DNA of 64,000 bases from Vibrio rumoiensis (GTDB lineage: Bacteria; Pseudomonadota; Gammaproteobacteria; Enterobacterales; Vibrionaceae), in the NCBI RefSeq assembly GCF_002218045.2, contig NZ_AP018686.1, forward strand, positions 62,001-126,000. The letters are read 5' to 3'. How positions within the stretch are numbered: the first letter of the stretch is position 1; each line of letters opens with the position of its first letter. Both the position numbers and the translations under genes were made by a program. The notes under the pieces were generated by a model. It was not told where the DNA came from. It saw only the letters and a list, made by a program, of their open reading frames with translations, and ran no database searches. Below, piece by piece: positions 26,760 through 35,289 of the stretch.

Positions 26760-28343
26760 ATGTCTGATTTAAGCAACACTATTAGTTCAACTTCCCGATC
26801 TTTTCCTCTTTCCAATTCTCAATCTGAATCAACCATAGATAAACTGAGTCTCAATAATCCGGCTTTGTGGTACAGCGGCGGCTTTATTTTGCTATTTGTT
26901 CTTCTTGCCTTGTTTGATGCTCCCACACTGTCTTGGTTGGTTAATATCGGCTTCACTTGGTCTGCACAAGTGTTTGGTCCTTATTGGCAAGTATTGATGC
27001 TAGCGACCTTTTTTATCGCGCTGTATTTGGCGGTTGGGCAAACTGGTCGTGTGGTATTAGGTGGTGATCATGCCCCTGATATGCCTAACTTTCGTTGGAC
27101 GGCGATTTTATTTTGTACGTTATTAGCTGGTGGCGGTGTTTTTTGGGCGGCAGCCGAACCTATCGCTCATTTTGTTAGCGCTCCGCCGGTGTATGGAGCG
27201 ACGGATGATCTTCAGCAACGAGCCATTAATGCCTTGTCACAAGCTTTTATGCATTGGGGCTTTTTAGCGTGGGCCATTGTTGGCAGTTTATCGACGATCG
27301 TGGTGATGCACCTTCACTATGATAAAGGCTTACCGTTGAAGCCGAGAATTTTGCTTTATCCTGTGCTTGGTGAAAAAGCGCTGAAAGGCCAAATTGGCGC
27401 GGCAATTGATGCATGTTGTATTGTTGCGGTCGCAGCGGGAACGATTGGCCCTATTGGCTTTTTAGGCTTACAAATTAGTTACGCATTGAATGAATTATTT
27501 GGCGTGCCAGATGGGTTTACTACCCAGTTAATCATTGTGCTCTTTACAATTGTGCTTTACACCTTATCGGCATTAAGTGGACTCAACCGCGGTATGCAAA
27601 TGCTCAGCCGTTACAATGTGATTTTAGCGGTCGCCTTGATGATTTATATCCTTCTTTTTGGCCCAACAGGGTTTATTTTTGATGGGTATATTCAAGGTGT
27701 TGGCACCATGATTAATAACTTTATTCCCATGGCGACTTATCGTGGTGATGAAGCTTGGTTAAGTGGCTGGACGATTTTCTTCTGGGGATGGTTCATCGGT
27801 TATGCGCCGATGATGGCGATTTTTGTGGCTCGTATTTCACGTGGTCGCTCTATTCGTGAACTAATTGGTACCATTTGTATTGTGGCACCACTTGTGACTT
27901 GTTTCTGGTTCACCATCATCGGTGGCAGTGGCTTGGCATTTGAAATTTCAAATCCAGGTAGTGTCAGTTCGGCCTTCGAAGGGTTTAACTTACCGGGCGC
28001 GTTACTTGCTGTTACTCAACAACTGCCAATGCCGATGTTAATGTCGATCTTATTTTTGATATTGACCACTGTGTTTATTATTACAACTGGTGATTCGATG
28101 ACATACACCATCAGCGTTGTAATGAGTGGTAAGACCGAGCCGAATGCGGGTATTCGTGCCTTTTGGGGAATTATGATGGGGGTAACCGCGATTATCTTGA
28201 TTTCCTTAGGTTCTGGTGGCGTTTCTGCCTTGCAATCATTTATCGTGATCACTGCTGTGCCAGTATCCTTAATTCTGCTGCCATCATTGTGGAATGCGCC
28301 TCAAATGGCCAAGAAAATGGCAAAAGAGCAAGGTTTGATTTAG
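26760..28343 (+). CDS. BCCT family transporter (betaine/choline/carnitine type)
   Basis: 527 residues with about twelve membrane helices after a Ser-rich N-terminal tail. Family marks include WSAQVFGPYW early, LSGLNRGMQMLSRYNVILA (~275), and ARISRGRSIRELIGTI (~360), the conserved amphipathic segment. The helix preceding it reads FFWGWFIGYAPMM, where most BCCT proteins have a WWxxWSPF motif, so substrate choice may differ. It imports a quaternary amine or related solute with Na+ or H+. CCGGAGTCAGA precedes the ATG. Confidence 0.88.
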   Translation: MSDLSNTISSTSRSFPLSNSQSESTIDKLSLNNPALWYSGGFILLFVLLALFDAPTLSWLVNIGFTWSAQVFGPYWQVLMLATFFIALYLAVGQTGRVVLGGDHAPDMPNFRWTAILFCTLLAGGGVFWAAAEPIAHFVSAPPVYGATDDLQQRAINALSQAFMHWGFLAWAIVGSLSTIVVMHLHYDKGLPLKPRILLYPVLGEKALKGQIGAAIDACCIVAVAAGTIGPIGFLGLQISYALNELFGVPDGFTTQLIIVLFTIVLYTLSALSGLNRGMQMLSRYNVILAVALMIYILLFGPTGFIFDGYIQGVGTMINNFIPMATYRGDEAWLSGWTIFFWGWFIGYAPMMAIFVARISRGRSIRELIGTICIVAPLVTCFWFTIIGGSGLAFEISNPGSVSSAFEGFNLPGALLAVTQQLPMPMLMSILFLILTTVFIITTGDSMTYTISVVMSGKTEPNAGIRAFWGIMMGVTAIILISLGSGGVSALQSFIVITAVPVSLILLPSLWNAPQMAKKMAKEQGLI

Positions 28344-28375
28344 TCTTTACCATTGAAAATATTCAATATGAATCA

Positions 28376-28405
28376 AGAGACCAGCCTGAGTGTTGGTCTT
28401 TTTTT
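28376..28405 (+). terminator. Terminator of the BCCT gene
   Basis: GACCAGC and GTTGGTC pair (one wobble) with a 6-nt loop and a run of seven T. Confidence 0.85.
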
Positions 28406-28519
28406 ACTTGTGCCGCAAAATTCACTTCACCTTAATCTGTTCTGCTTAAGTGGCTGGGTGCGAATGCTACAATGACTAAATTTTAAAATATTTACCTCAA
28501 TATTAAGGAAGATAATGAA

Positions 28520-28792
28520 GTGAAGAAATTTATGTTGATCCTATTAGTGGGTTTAGCCGTTGGACAATATTTTTCGAATCAAAAAGCTGTTGTGGCAAAA
28601 ACTGAGTTTATCGAGATGGACAGTCAACCAGTGCCAGTAAATAAAGTTAATAGATATCAATGTGATGGGCGACAATATTGCTCGCAAATGACCTCTTACG
28701 ATGAAGCTAAGTATTTTATTACTTATTGTCCTGATACCAAAATGGACGGCGATGGTGATGGGGTTCCATGCGAAAGGCAGTTTAATCGCTAG
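28520..28792 (+). CDS. Small excalibur (calcium-binding) domain protein, GTG start
   Basis: 90 residues with an N-terminal hydrophobic segment that anchors it or acts as signal peptide. The C-terminal YQCDGRQYCSQM ... TYCPDTKMDGDGDGVPCERQ is an excalibur domain, with the DxDxDGxxCE calcium loop and conserved Cys. The start is GTG at 28520, with AAGGA 10 nt upstream. An out-of-frame ATG-AAG-TGA minigene overlaps it from 28515. The role is unknown; such domains are often extracytoplasmic. Confidence 0.8.
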   Translation: MKKFMLILLVGLAVGQYFSNQKAVVAKTEFIEMDSQPVPVNKVNRYQCDGRQYCSQMTSYDEAKYFITYCPDTKMDGDGDGVPCERQFNR

Positions 28793-28850
28793 TCGGAAAT
28801 CATAATATGTAATGGTTATTTTTATTGTCGCGAAAAGCGATAATGAAAAG

Positions 28851-28883
28851 CCGCCAGATCGATTGCGATCTGGCGGATTTTTT
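28851..28883. terminator. Terminator after the excalibur gene, also facing pyrC
   Basis: CCGCCAGATC (28851-28860) pairs with GATCTGGCGG (28867-28876), a 6-nt loop, then ATTTTTT. Confidence 0.9.
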
Positions 28884-28916
28884 CATGCGCGAGAGAATGG
28901 TTTTATTGCTGATGGA

Positions 28917-29945
28917 TTATTTTGCCATCCATTCAATTTGTTCATTTGCGCGAATTGGTACCACGACGTCTGCACCAAATGGCATGGTTGCTGGAACATC
29001 CCATGCGGACTTTTCAAGCGTGATGGTATCTGAATTTCGAGCAATACCATAAAAGTCTGGGCCATTGTGGCTGGCAAACGCTTCTAAGTTTTCTAACTTG
29101 CCTTCTTTATCAAAGACTTCAGCATATAACTCAACAGCAGCATGGGCAGTGTAAGAGCCAGCACAACCGCATGCGGTTTCTTTTTTGCCTTGTGCGTGCG
29201 GCGCAGAATCTGTGCCTAAGAAGAATTTTTTGGAGCCAGAGGTAGCGGCTTCAATTAAGGCTTGCTGATGGCTGCCACGTTTTAAGATCGGTAAACAATA
29301 GAAGTGAGGGCGAATGCCGCCAACTAACATGTGATTACGGTTGAATAGCAAGTGGTGAGCGGTGATGGTTGCCGCAACGTTATCACCAGCTTGGTTCACA
29401 AACTCAACCGCTTCACGAGTCGTGATGTGCTCTAATACGATTTTAAGGTGTGGGAAGTCATTGACGATAGGTGCAAGCACGGTTTCTAAAAAGGTCTTTT
29501 CACGATCGAAGATATCCACATCGTGAGTAGTCACTTCGCCGTGAATCAATAGCAGCATGCCCACTTCAGCCATCGTTTCTAATACTGGATAGATTTTCTT
29601 AGCATCAGTGACACCAGAATCTGAGTTTGTTGTCGCGCCAGCAGGGTAGAGTTTACATGCGACCACTTTGCCAGAGGCGTGAGCTTCACGGATATCTTCA
29701 GGCGTCGTGTTGTCAGTGAGGTAGAGCGCCATCAGTGGTTCAAAGGTATCGCTGTGGTTATGTGCCATGATGCGTTCGCGATAATCAAGCGCCATTTGTA
29801 AGTTGGTTACAGGTGGCACAGTATTAGGCATGATTAACGCACGACCATTGTAGCGGCTAATATCTTTCACGGTATTGGCTAACGCGTCACCATCGCGTAA
29901 GTGAACGTGCCAATCATCCGGGCGTGTAATGGTCAAAGTTGTCAT
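28917..29945 (-). CDS. pyrC: Dihydroorotase (class II)
   Basis: 342 residues, the usual PyrC length. It interconverts carbamoyl-aspartate and dihydroorotate in pyrimidine synthesis. Zinc ligands are seen: DDWHVHLRDG (HxH at ~14-16), the carboxylated Lys in ACKLYPAG (~98), His in LIHGEVT and LEHITT (~135, 173), and Asp in FLGTDSAPH (~246). It is transcribed alone, with a PurR-type operator just upstream. Confidence 0.96.
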   Translation of the reverse strand: MTTLTITRPDDWHVHLRDGDALANTVKDISRYNGRALIMPNTVPPVTNLQMALDYRERIMAHNHSDTFEPLMALYLTDNTTPEDIREAHASGKVVACKLYPAGATTNSDSGVTDAKKIYPVLETMAEVGMLLLIHGEVTTHDVDIFDREKTFLETVLAPIVNDFPHLKIVLEHITTREAVEFVNQAGDNVAATITAHHLLFNRNHMLVGGIRPHFYCLPILKRGSHQQALIEAATSGSKKFFLGTDSAPHAQGKKETACGCAGSYTAHAAVELYAEVFDKEGKLENLEAFASHNGPDFYGIARNSDTITLEKSAWDVPATMPFGADVVVPIRANEQIEWMAK

Positions 29946-29977
29946 GTTCCCACCTCATTAATCAATTCAAAGCTAAA

Positions 29978-29993
29978 AAGCAAACGCTTTCGT
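29978..29993 (-). promoter_or_regulatory. PurR operator at pyrC
   Basis: The 16-mer AAGCAAACGCTTTCGT matches every fixed base of ANGCAANCGNTTNCNT. It is 32 bp before the pyrC start, and pyrC is a known PurR target in E. coli. Confidence 0.75.
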
Positions 29994-30128
29994 GTGGGTC
30001 GGAATGATAGGATAAATATCCTTGTTTTTCACCTTATTTTATCGCTTTAGTACTTATCTCAAGGTCAGTAATTCTGATACTCTTTAAAACAAGTCGCGCA
30101 AAATAAAAGATTTAGAAAAGGAAGAGTG

Positions 30129-31328
30129 ATGAGTCAGTCGGAGCATGGAAAATCGGAATTAGAGAAAAAACTCGCCAAAATAGAAGCCACATTAGGATTA
30201 GAGCCAATGCAAGATGCGATATTAGATACGATTAATGTTTACCCAGTTAAATCGATTACTGGTGTTGAATTGTCATCTGCGTGGGTAGAAACGCAAGGGT
30301 TAGTCTTTGACCGCCGTTTGATGGTAGCGGATATGAATGGCCGTATGGTGACCGCTCGCGAACATCATCAAATGTTGCGCGTAAAATCAGCATTGCACCC
30401 ACGTGGGTTAGTGCTTACCTACCCAGAAGCCAAAGAGCCACTTGTGTTACGGTTTGATGAGTTTGATATGACTGAAGTCGAATGCACGGTGTGGTCCGAT
30501 ACCTTTACCTCTTATGCTACTCATGAGCAAGCCAATCAATGGTTCAGCTTTATTATGGGTAAGCCGGTTCAATTGCTTTTTACTGGAGAGCAGTCAAACC
30601 GTCAGCGTGAAAAAATTCAAACCAATGTCAGTTTTGCCGATGGTTACCCATTGTTGCTGATCAGTCAGGCTTCACTTGATGAATTGAATGCACGTAGCCC
30701 ACAAGGACTTCAGCATAGTATGGCGCAATTTCGCCCAAATATTGTGGTGTCAGATACCGATGCGTTTGTTGAAGATGGCTGGAAACGTATCCGTATTGGC
30801 GAAGTTGAGTTTGAAATTGTGAAACCTTGTATGCGTTGCGTGCTCACCACGGTTAACCCAAAAACTGCCATGCGCAGTGAAAAGAACGAGCCTTTAAATA
30901 CGTTATCTAAATTTCGCGCAGATGAAACCGGTGGCATTTTCTTTGGTCAGAATGTGGTGGCTAAAAATGAAGGTATGATCCGCGCGGGAGATGTGGTTGA
31001 AGTATTGGAAACCAAAGAAAAAGAATATTACCCAGATACCAGCCAAGATGTCGTAGAAGTTGAACCCGTTAAAAAGGTGACGATTAGTATTGATGGTAAT
31101 GTATTTGAAGGTGACAACCAATCGAGTTTGCTCGAACAAGCAGAAAAAGCGGGCGTTGCTGTTGCAAACAGTTGCCGCTCTGGTTTTTGTGGTACTTGCA
31201 AAATGACACTGGAATCCGGCAAGGTCGACCAACCTGACATGCCAGCCTTGTTTCCTGGTGAGATTGATGAAGGCAAAGTGTTGGCGTGTTGTTGTGTACC
31301 GAAGTCAGATGTTGAGCTCGTCAGCTGA
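30129..31328 (+). CDS. ycbX: YcbX-like MOSC and 2Fe-2S ferredoxin fusion protein
   Basis: 399 residues from the ATG at 30129 (AGGAAG upstream; a GTG one codon earlier is less likely). It has an MOSC N-terminal beta barrel (~25-145), an MOSC core with a Cys (~235, KPCMRCVLTTVNP) for molybdenum cofactor, and a C-terminal plant-type ferredoxin (~315-399) with CRSGFCGTCK and a later CCC. E. coli YcbX reduces N-hydroxylated base analogues with this design. It is a cytosolic enzyme. Confidence 0.88.
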   Translation: MSQSEHGKSELEKKLAKIEATLGLEPMQDAILDTINVYPVKSITGVELSSAWVETQGLVFDRRLMVADMNGRMVTAREHHQMLRVKSALHPRGLVLTYPEAKEPLVLRFDEFDMTEVECTVWSDTFTSYATHEQANQWFSFIMGKPVQLLFTGEQSNRQREKIQTNVSFADGYPLLLISQASLDELNARSPQGLQHSMAQFRPNIVVSDTDAFVEDGWKRIRIGEVEFEIVKPCMRCVLTTVNPKTAMRSEKNEPLNTLSKFRADETGGIFFGQNVVAKNEGMIRAGDVVEVLETKEKEYYPDTSQDVVEVEPVKKVTISIDGNVFEGDNQSSLLEQAEKAGVAVANSCRSGFCGTCKMTLESGKVDQPDMPALFPGEIDEGKVLACCCVPKSDVELVS

Positions 31329-31343
31329 TCACCGTTTATCAAT

Positions 31344-31367
31344 TGAAGCGGTCATTCTCAACCGCTT
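31344..31367 (+). terminator. Hairpin after ycbX
   Basis: GAAGCGGT (31344-31351) and ACCGCTTC (31360-31367) pair around 8 nt. A second short stem AGAAT/ATTCT with TTTT follows at ~31370-31387 and may complete the terminator. Confidence 0.55.
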
Positions 31368-31421
31368 CACGAGAATCTCTATTCTTTTTCTTATCCTATT
31401 TATATTTAAAGAGAGTGGTTT

Positions 31422-32219
31422 ATGACCAAACCCGATATTAAGTTTATTGCCTCCGATATGGATGGCACCTTGCTGGATGAAAATAGCCAATTGGATCCTA
31501 AGTTTTATGAAGTCTATGAGAAGCTAGAAGCTAATGGCATCATGTTTGCGGCTGCTTCAGGTCGTCAGTACTACAGCCTGGCTGAAACCTTTGCGCCATT
31601 GAAAGCCCGCATGTTCTTTATTGCTGAAAATGGCACTTTAGTGATGCATAAAGGGCAAGAACTTTATAGTTGCACCATCGAACGTTCTGAAATTGACGCG
31701 ATTGTTAATACTGCCCGAAGTATTGATGGCGCATACCTAGTGTTGTGCGGTAAACGTTCCGCCTATATTGAAACGCAAGATCCTCAAGCGTTAGAAGAGT
31801 TCGCGAAATATTACCACCGTTGTGAATCAGTCGAGGATGTCTTAACGGTAGAGGACGATTTCATCAAAGTCGCTATTTGCCATTTCGGTGGTACAGAGTC
31901 ATTGGTCTTCCCAACCATCAATCAATATTTTGGTGAAACTCATCAAGTGGTGGTTAGTGGAAAAATTTGGTTGGATGTTATGAATGCCAAAGCGTCAAAA
32001 GGTGCAGCTATTCAACATCTGCAAAACACGCTTGGTTTTAGTTATGAACAAACTATGAGCTTTGGTGACTACTTCAATGATGTTGAAATGCTGCAACAAA
32101 GCTATCATTCTTATGCCGTTGAAAACGCCCATGAAGGCGTTAAGAAGTATGCTCGTTTTACCGCACCAAGTAATAAAGAATCGGGTGTATTGCAGGTAAT
32201 TGAAAATCTATTTAAATAA
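31422..32219 (+). CDS. Cof-type HAD-IIB phosphatase
   Basis: 265 residues. HAD motif I is ASDMDGTLLDE (~11-21), motif II is AAASGRQYYSL with Ser ~46, and motif III/IV is MNAKASKGAAIQ and SFGDYFNDVEML (~215-226). A C2B cap lies between. It is similar in size and landmarks to E. coli YbiV/SupH and YidA, which act on sugar phosphates. The true substrate is not predictable. It is a cytosolic enzyme, and AAAGAGAGTGG precedes the ATG. Confidence 0.88.
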   Translation: MTKPDIKFIASDMDGTLLDENSQLDPKFYEVYEKLEANGIMFAAASGRQYYSLAETFAPLKARMFFIAENGTLVMHKGQELYSCTIERSEIDAIVNTARSIDGAYLVLCGKRSAYIETQDPQALEEFAKYYHRCESVEDVLTVEDDFIKVAICHFGGTESLVFPTINQYFGETHQVVVSGKIWLDVMNAKASKGAAIQHLQNTLGFSYEQTMSFGDYFNDVEMLQQSYHSYAVENAHEGVKKYARFTAPSNKESGVLQVIENLFK

Positions 32220-32505
32220 ATTTGTATGAATTTGAGGTTTTCATATTAATTAATGATTAATTTGAGAGTCGTTAAGTATTTAAAGGCAGATATCGATACA
32301 GCGATGTTTGTTTTTTAAGTTATTGTAATTTATGGTTTATTCTGTTTTTCTAGACATGTTATAGCGGTGAGAGTATTTCAATTTGGGGCGATTAATTTTA
32401 ATCACATATTATTAATAAGGTTTTATTGTCAGTTTTTCGCCCATTATACTTATAATTTTTGAGGATTTTTCCTATATAAGTTAAACGTTAAAATGGACGC
32501 TAATT

Positions 32506-33180
32506 ATGTTTAGTTTAAAACCTCAATCTTTTGGTAACGCACTAATAATCGACACCCACCCTTTGGTATTCAATTCTGTATCTACTTTACTTCATTCAAT
32601 GAATCGATTTGACAATATATTTGTCCATACAGATATCACTAGTCCCCTAAAGTTATTTTCTGAAATTGATATCAATTTTATTATCATGGATATCGAGTTA
32701 GGTAGTTTAGACTCCGATGGTTTTGAGTTTTTACGTTTAGCGAGAAACCATGGTTTTTCAGGGAAAATATTGTATTTAACCTCGAATGAAGGAGAAGATT
32801 ATACATCGATGGCCTATCAAATAGGTGCTAATGGGTGTATCAATCAATTAGAAAAGCTATCGATTATCAGGGATTCAATTGAAAGAATTTGTTTAGGATA
32901 TTCAGTATTTAAAAGCCATACTCCGAATTCTTTGTACTCTACAGATAATGTTCGTCTTTCTAAGCGCGAAGCTATGGTTTTGGGATATTTGCTTAAAGGG
33001 TGTCGAAACACTGAGATTTCTGAACATCTCTCAATTAACCCGAAAACAGTGAGCACTTACAAAATAAGAATTCTTAATAAATATAAAGCTTCATCAATTG
33101 TTGAGTTGATGCGGAAAAAAGTCGCGTTAAATTATTCAATCGCATCTGTTGTTGATAGTGATGTGGAGTTGGAAGCTTAA
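32506..33180 (+). CDS. LuxR-type response regulator with an atypical receiver
   Basis: 224 residues. The receiver (~8-130) keeps the phospho-accepting Asp in IIMDIELG (Asp62), the acidic start IIDTHP (Asp16) and LTS, but the usual conserved Lys of the last strand appears as GANGCINQ, so it is missing. The LuxR helix-turn-helix (LSKREAMVLGYLLKGCRNTEISEHL ... KTVSTYKIRI, ~151-190) is intact. No sensor kinase is next to it. The gene and its upstream DNA are clearly more AT-rich than the neighbours, perhaps reflecting transfer. Confidence 0.82.
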   Translation: MFSLKPQSFGNALIIDTHPLVFNSVSTLLHSMNRFDNIFVHTDITSPLKLFSEIDINFIIMDIELGSLDSDGFEFLRLARNHGFSGKILYLTSNEGEDYTSMAYQIGANGCINQLEKLSIIRDSIERICLGYSVFKSHTPNSLYSTDNVRLSKREAMVLGYLLKGCRNTEISEHLSINPKTVSTYKIRILNKYKASSIVELMRKKVALNYSIASVVDSDVELEA

Positions 33181-33297
33181 GCTCGCTACTTACCTCAATA
33201 TATGGTGAGTGATTTATAATCAATATTGTTTGAAGTGCCCACTAAATATTAGTGAGCACTTCAAGTATGTTTATTCTGTATCGATTTTTATCTGTTT

Positions 33298-34221
33298 CTA
33301 CGAGCTGATTGCTACTGACTTCTTCAAAGTAACCAGCTTTGGTAATACTAGGCCAGCAATAACAATGGCCACCCCCACTAATTGTAGGCTTGTTACACTT
33401 TGCCCCAGTATAAATGACGTTAACATGGCAAAGATTGGCACAAAGTTAAAAAAGAGCGAAGCGGTTGCTGAGCCGAGTTGGCGTATACCATCTAACCATA
33501 ATAAGTAGCCTGCTACCGTGCCAAATAAACCGATATAAACAACTTCTGTGATACCGATAATAGAGCTATTCCATAATTCTTTTAAAGGATGAACTTCAGG
33601 TGTAAGTAAGCACATGCTACCAATAACTACTACACCACTAATCATGCCGATTAAAGTATAAGGGACAACTGGCAGCCACTTACTGATCCCTTGACTGAAA
33701 TAAGTATACAAACTCCAAGCAATCATGCCTGAAAAAATAAGCTTATCACCATGATTGATTTGTAAGTTTATTAATGTATCTAGATTTCCATTGGTGATCA
33801 CTAATAAGACGCCAGATAAACTGACCAATAAGCTAAAACATTGCGCTTTCGAGGGTAATGCTCGATGCGCAATACTGGCGATGAGCGAGGTCATTAATGG
33901 GCTAAGTGCCATGATCAATGAACCATTGGTTGCGCTGGTATAAGCGAGCCCGGTAAACAACCCAAGGTTTAATCCACCAACACCCACGGCGCTAACTGCA
34001 AACACCCACAGCCACTGTTTCGTGGTGAGTAATATTTTAGGGCTACGAATGAGCTTGATATAAACGGTTAGACAACTGGCCGCGATCGCAAATCGCCAAA
34101 AAACCAAAGTTAAAGCATGAACTTCATCGAGCGCATTTTTACCTATTGGGAAGGTGCTGCCCCAAAAAAAAGTACAAAGTACCAGTAGAAGTACGGCTTT
34201 GGTGGTGCTGGTAAGAGTCAT
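33298..34221 (-). CDS. DMT family transporter (EamA)
   Basis: 307 residues made of ten predicted helices in two EamA repeats. FFWGSTFPIGKNAL early and GYLLWLDGIRQLGSATASLFFNFVPIFAM late are characteristic. It likely exports small metabolites such as amino acids. It is divergent from the LysR regulator at 34312 (90-bp gap), which probably regulates it. Confidence 0.87.
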   Translation of the reverse strand: MTLTSTTKAVLLLVLCTFFWGSTFPIGKNALDEVHALTLVFWRFAIAASCLTVYIKLIRSPKILLTTKQWLWVFAVSAVGVGGLNLGLFTGLAYTSATNGSLIMALSPLMTSLIASIAHRALPSKAQCFSLLVSLSGVLLVITNGNLDTLINLQINHGDKLIFSGMIAWSLYTYFSQGISKWLPVVPYTLIGMISGVVVIGSMCLLTPEVHPLKELWNSSIIGITEVVYIGLFGTVAGYLLWLDGIRQLGSATASLFFNFVPIFAMLTSFILGQSVTSLQLVGVAIVIAGLVLPKLVTLKKSVAISS

Positions 34222-34311
34222 CCATTATTCCTATTGCTTGTCATTTAGGTTCAAGTCTATTAGTTTCAATAAATAGATAAAGAGGCAAAAATAAGACAGG
34301 AAATCCCATAT

Positions 34312-35199
34312 ATGAAATCTAATTATTCGCTTGATGATCTACGTTATTTTTGTACTGTAGCACGGTTAAAAAGTTTTAAGTTGGCGGCGGATGATTTATC
34401 GATCCCTTTGTCCACGTTAAGTCGAAGGATCCAGCAACTAGAACATCATTTACAATTGAGATTGCTTAACCGAGATGCGCACCGTGTCTCTTTAACTAGC
34501 ATTGGCGAGCTTTATTACCAACGTTCTTATCCATTATTTAATGAGTTAAATGATATTGGTGAGGAGTTGTATGCGGAAAAGCATCACGCAAAAGGCAAAA
34601 TTCGTGTCAGTGCACCGATTAATGCAGGTACTCAATTTCTACGTACTATTTTTTACGACTTCTTACTTGAATATCCTGATATACAGCTCGATCTCCATTT
34701 CTCCAATACCTTAATTGATATTGAAGGCGAAGCGATGGATGTGGTGTTTCGAGTAGGAAATCCTGTGGCGGATAACTGGATTGCTAGGCCACTTAAAGAT
34801 GTCCATTTTATTTTATGTACGAATCCCAAGCATGACATTGCCGCGATTAAGCAACCGTCGGATTTATGTGGTCAGCCAGTGATCATTTGCCATCCAATGT
34901 CTATTTGGCAATTAGTGAATATGCAGAGTGGTCAAGAATATGATTATCAAGCGCTGCAAGGTATTCGATTAGAAGTTGATGAAATTCAAATGCTGACTCA
35001 CGGTGTTAAAGCCGGCTTAGGGATCGGCTATATTCCGGATTATTATGCGTTGCCTATGATTGAACAGGGCGAGTTGCAGCATGTCTTGCCTGAATGGCGC
35101 AGTAAAGTGAGAACGTTATTTTTGTTGTATCGAGATCGGGAACATTTACCGATGCGAGTGCGCTTATTTGTCGAGTTTGTGCTCGCTCGATTTAATTAA
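34312..35199 (+). CDS. LysR family transcriptional regulator
   Basis: 295 residues. The N-terminal winged HTH reads DDLRYFCTVARLKSFKLAADDLSIPLSTLSRRIQQLEHHLQLRLL (~5-50), followed by a linker helix and a periplasmic-binding-like effector domain (~92-290). The effector is unknown. Its place opposite the EamA transporter suggests that the transporter is the target. Confidence 0.9.
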   Translation: MKSNYSLDDLRYFCTVARLKSFKLAADDLSIPLSTLSRRIQQLEHHLQLRLLNRDAHRVSLTSIGELYYQRSYPLFNELNDIGEELYAEKHHAKGKIRVSAPINAGTQFLRTIFYDFLLEYPDIQLDLHFSNTLIDIEGEAMDVVFRVGNPVADNWIARPLKDVHFILCTNPKHDIAAIKQPSDLCGQPVIICHPMSIWQLVNMQSGQEYDYQALQGIRLEVDEIQMLTHGVKAGLGIGYIPDYYALPMIEQGELQHVLPEWRSKVRTLFLLYRDREHLPMRVRLFVEFVLARFN

Positions 35200-35210
35200 C
35201 GGGCAGTAAA

Positions 35211-35242
35211 AAGCCCCTCACAACGGGGTTGAGAGGGGCTTG
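35211..35242. terminator. Terminator between LysR gene and katG
   Basis: AAGCCCCTC (35211-35219) pairs with GAGGGGCTT (35233-35241) over a 13-nt loop, with an A-rich left flank. It may serve both convergent genes. Confidence 0.75.
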
Positions 35243-35289
35243 TATCATGTGTAACGTCATTTAATACGATGACGGATCATGGTTTATGA

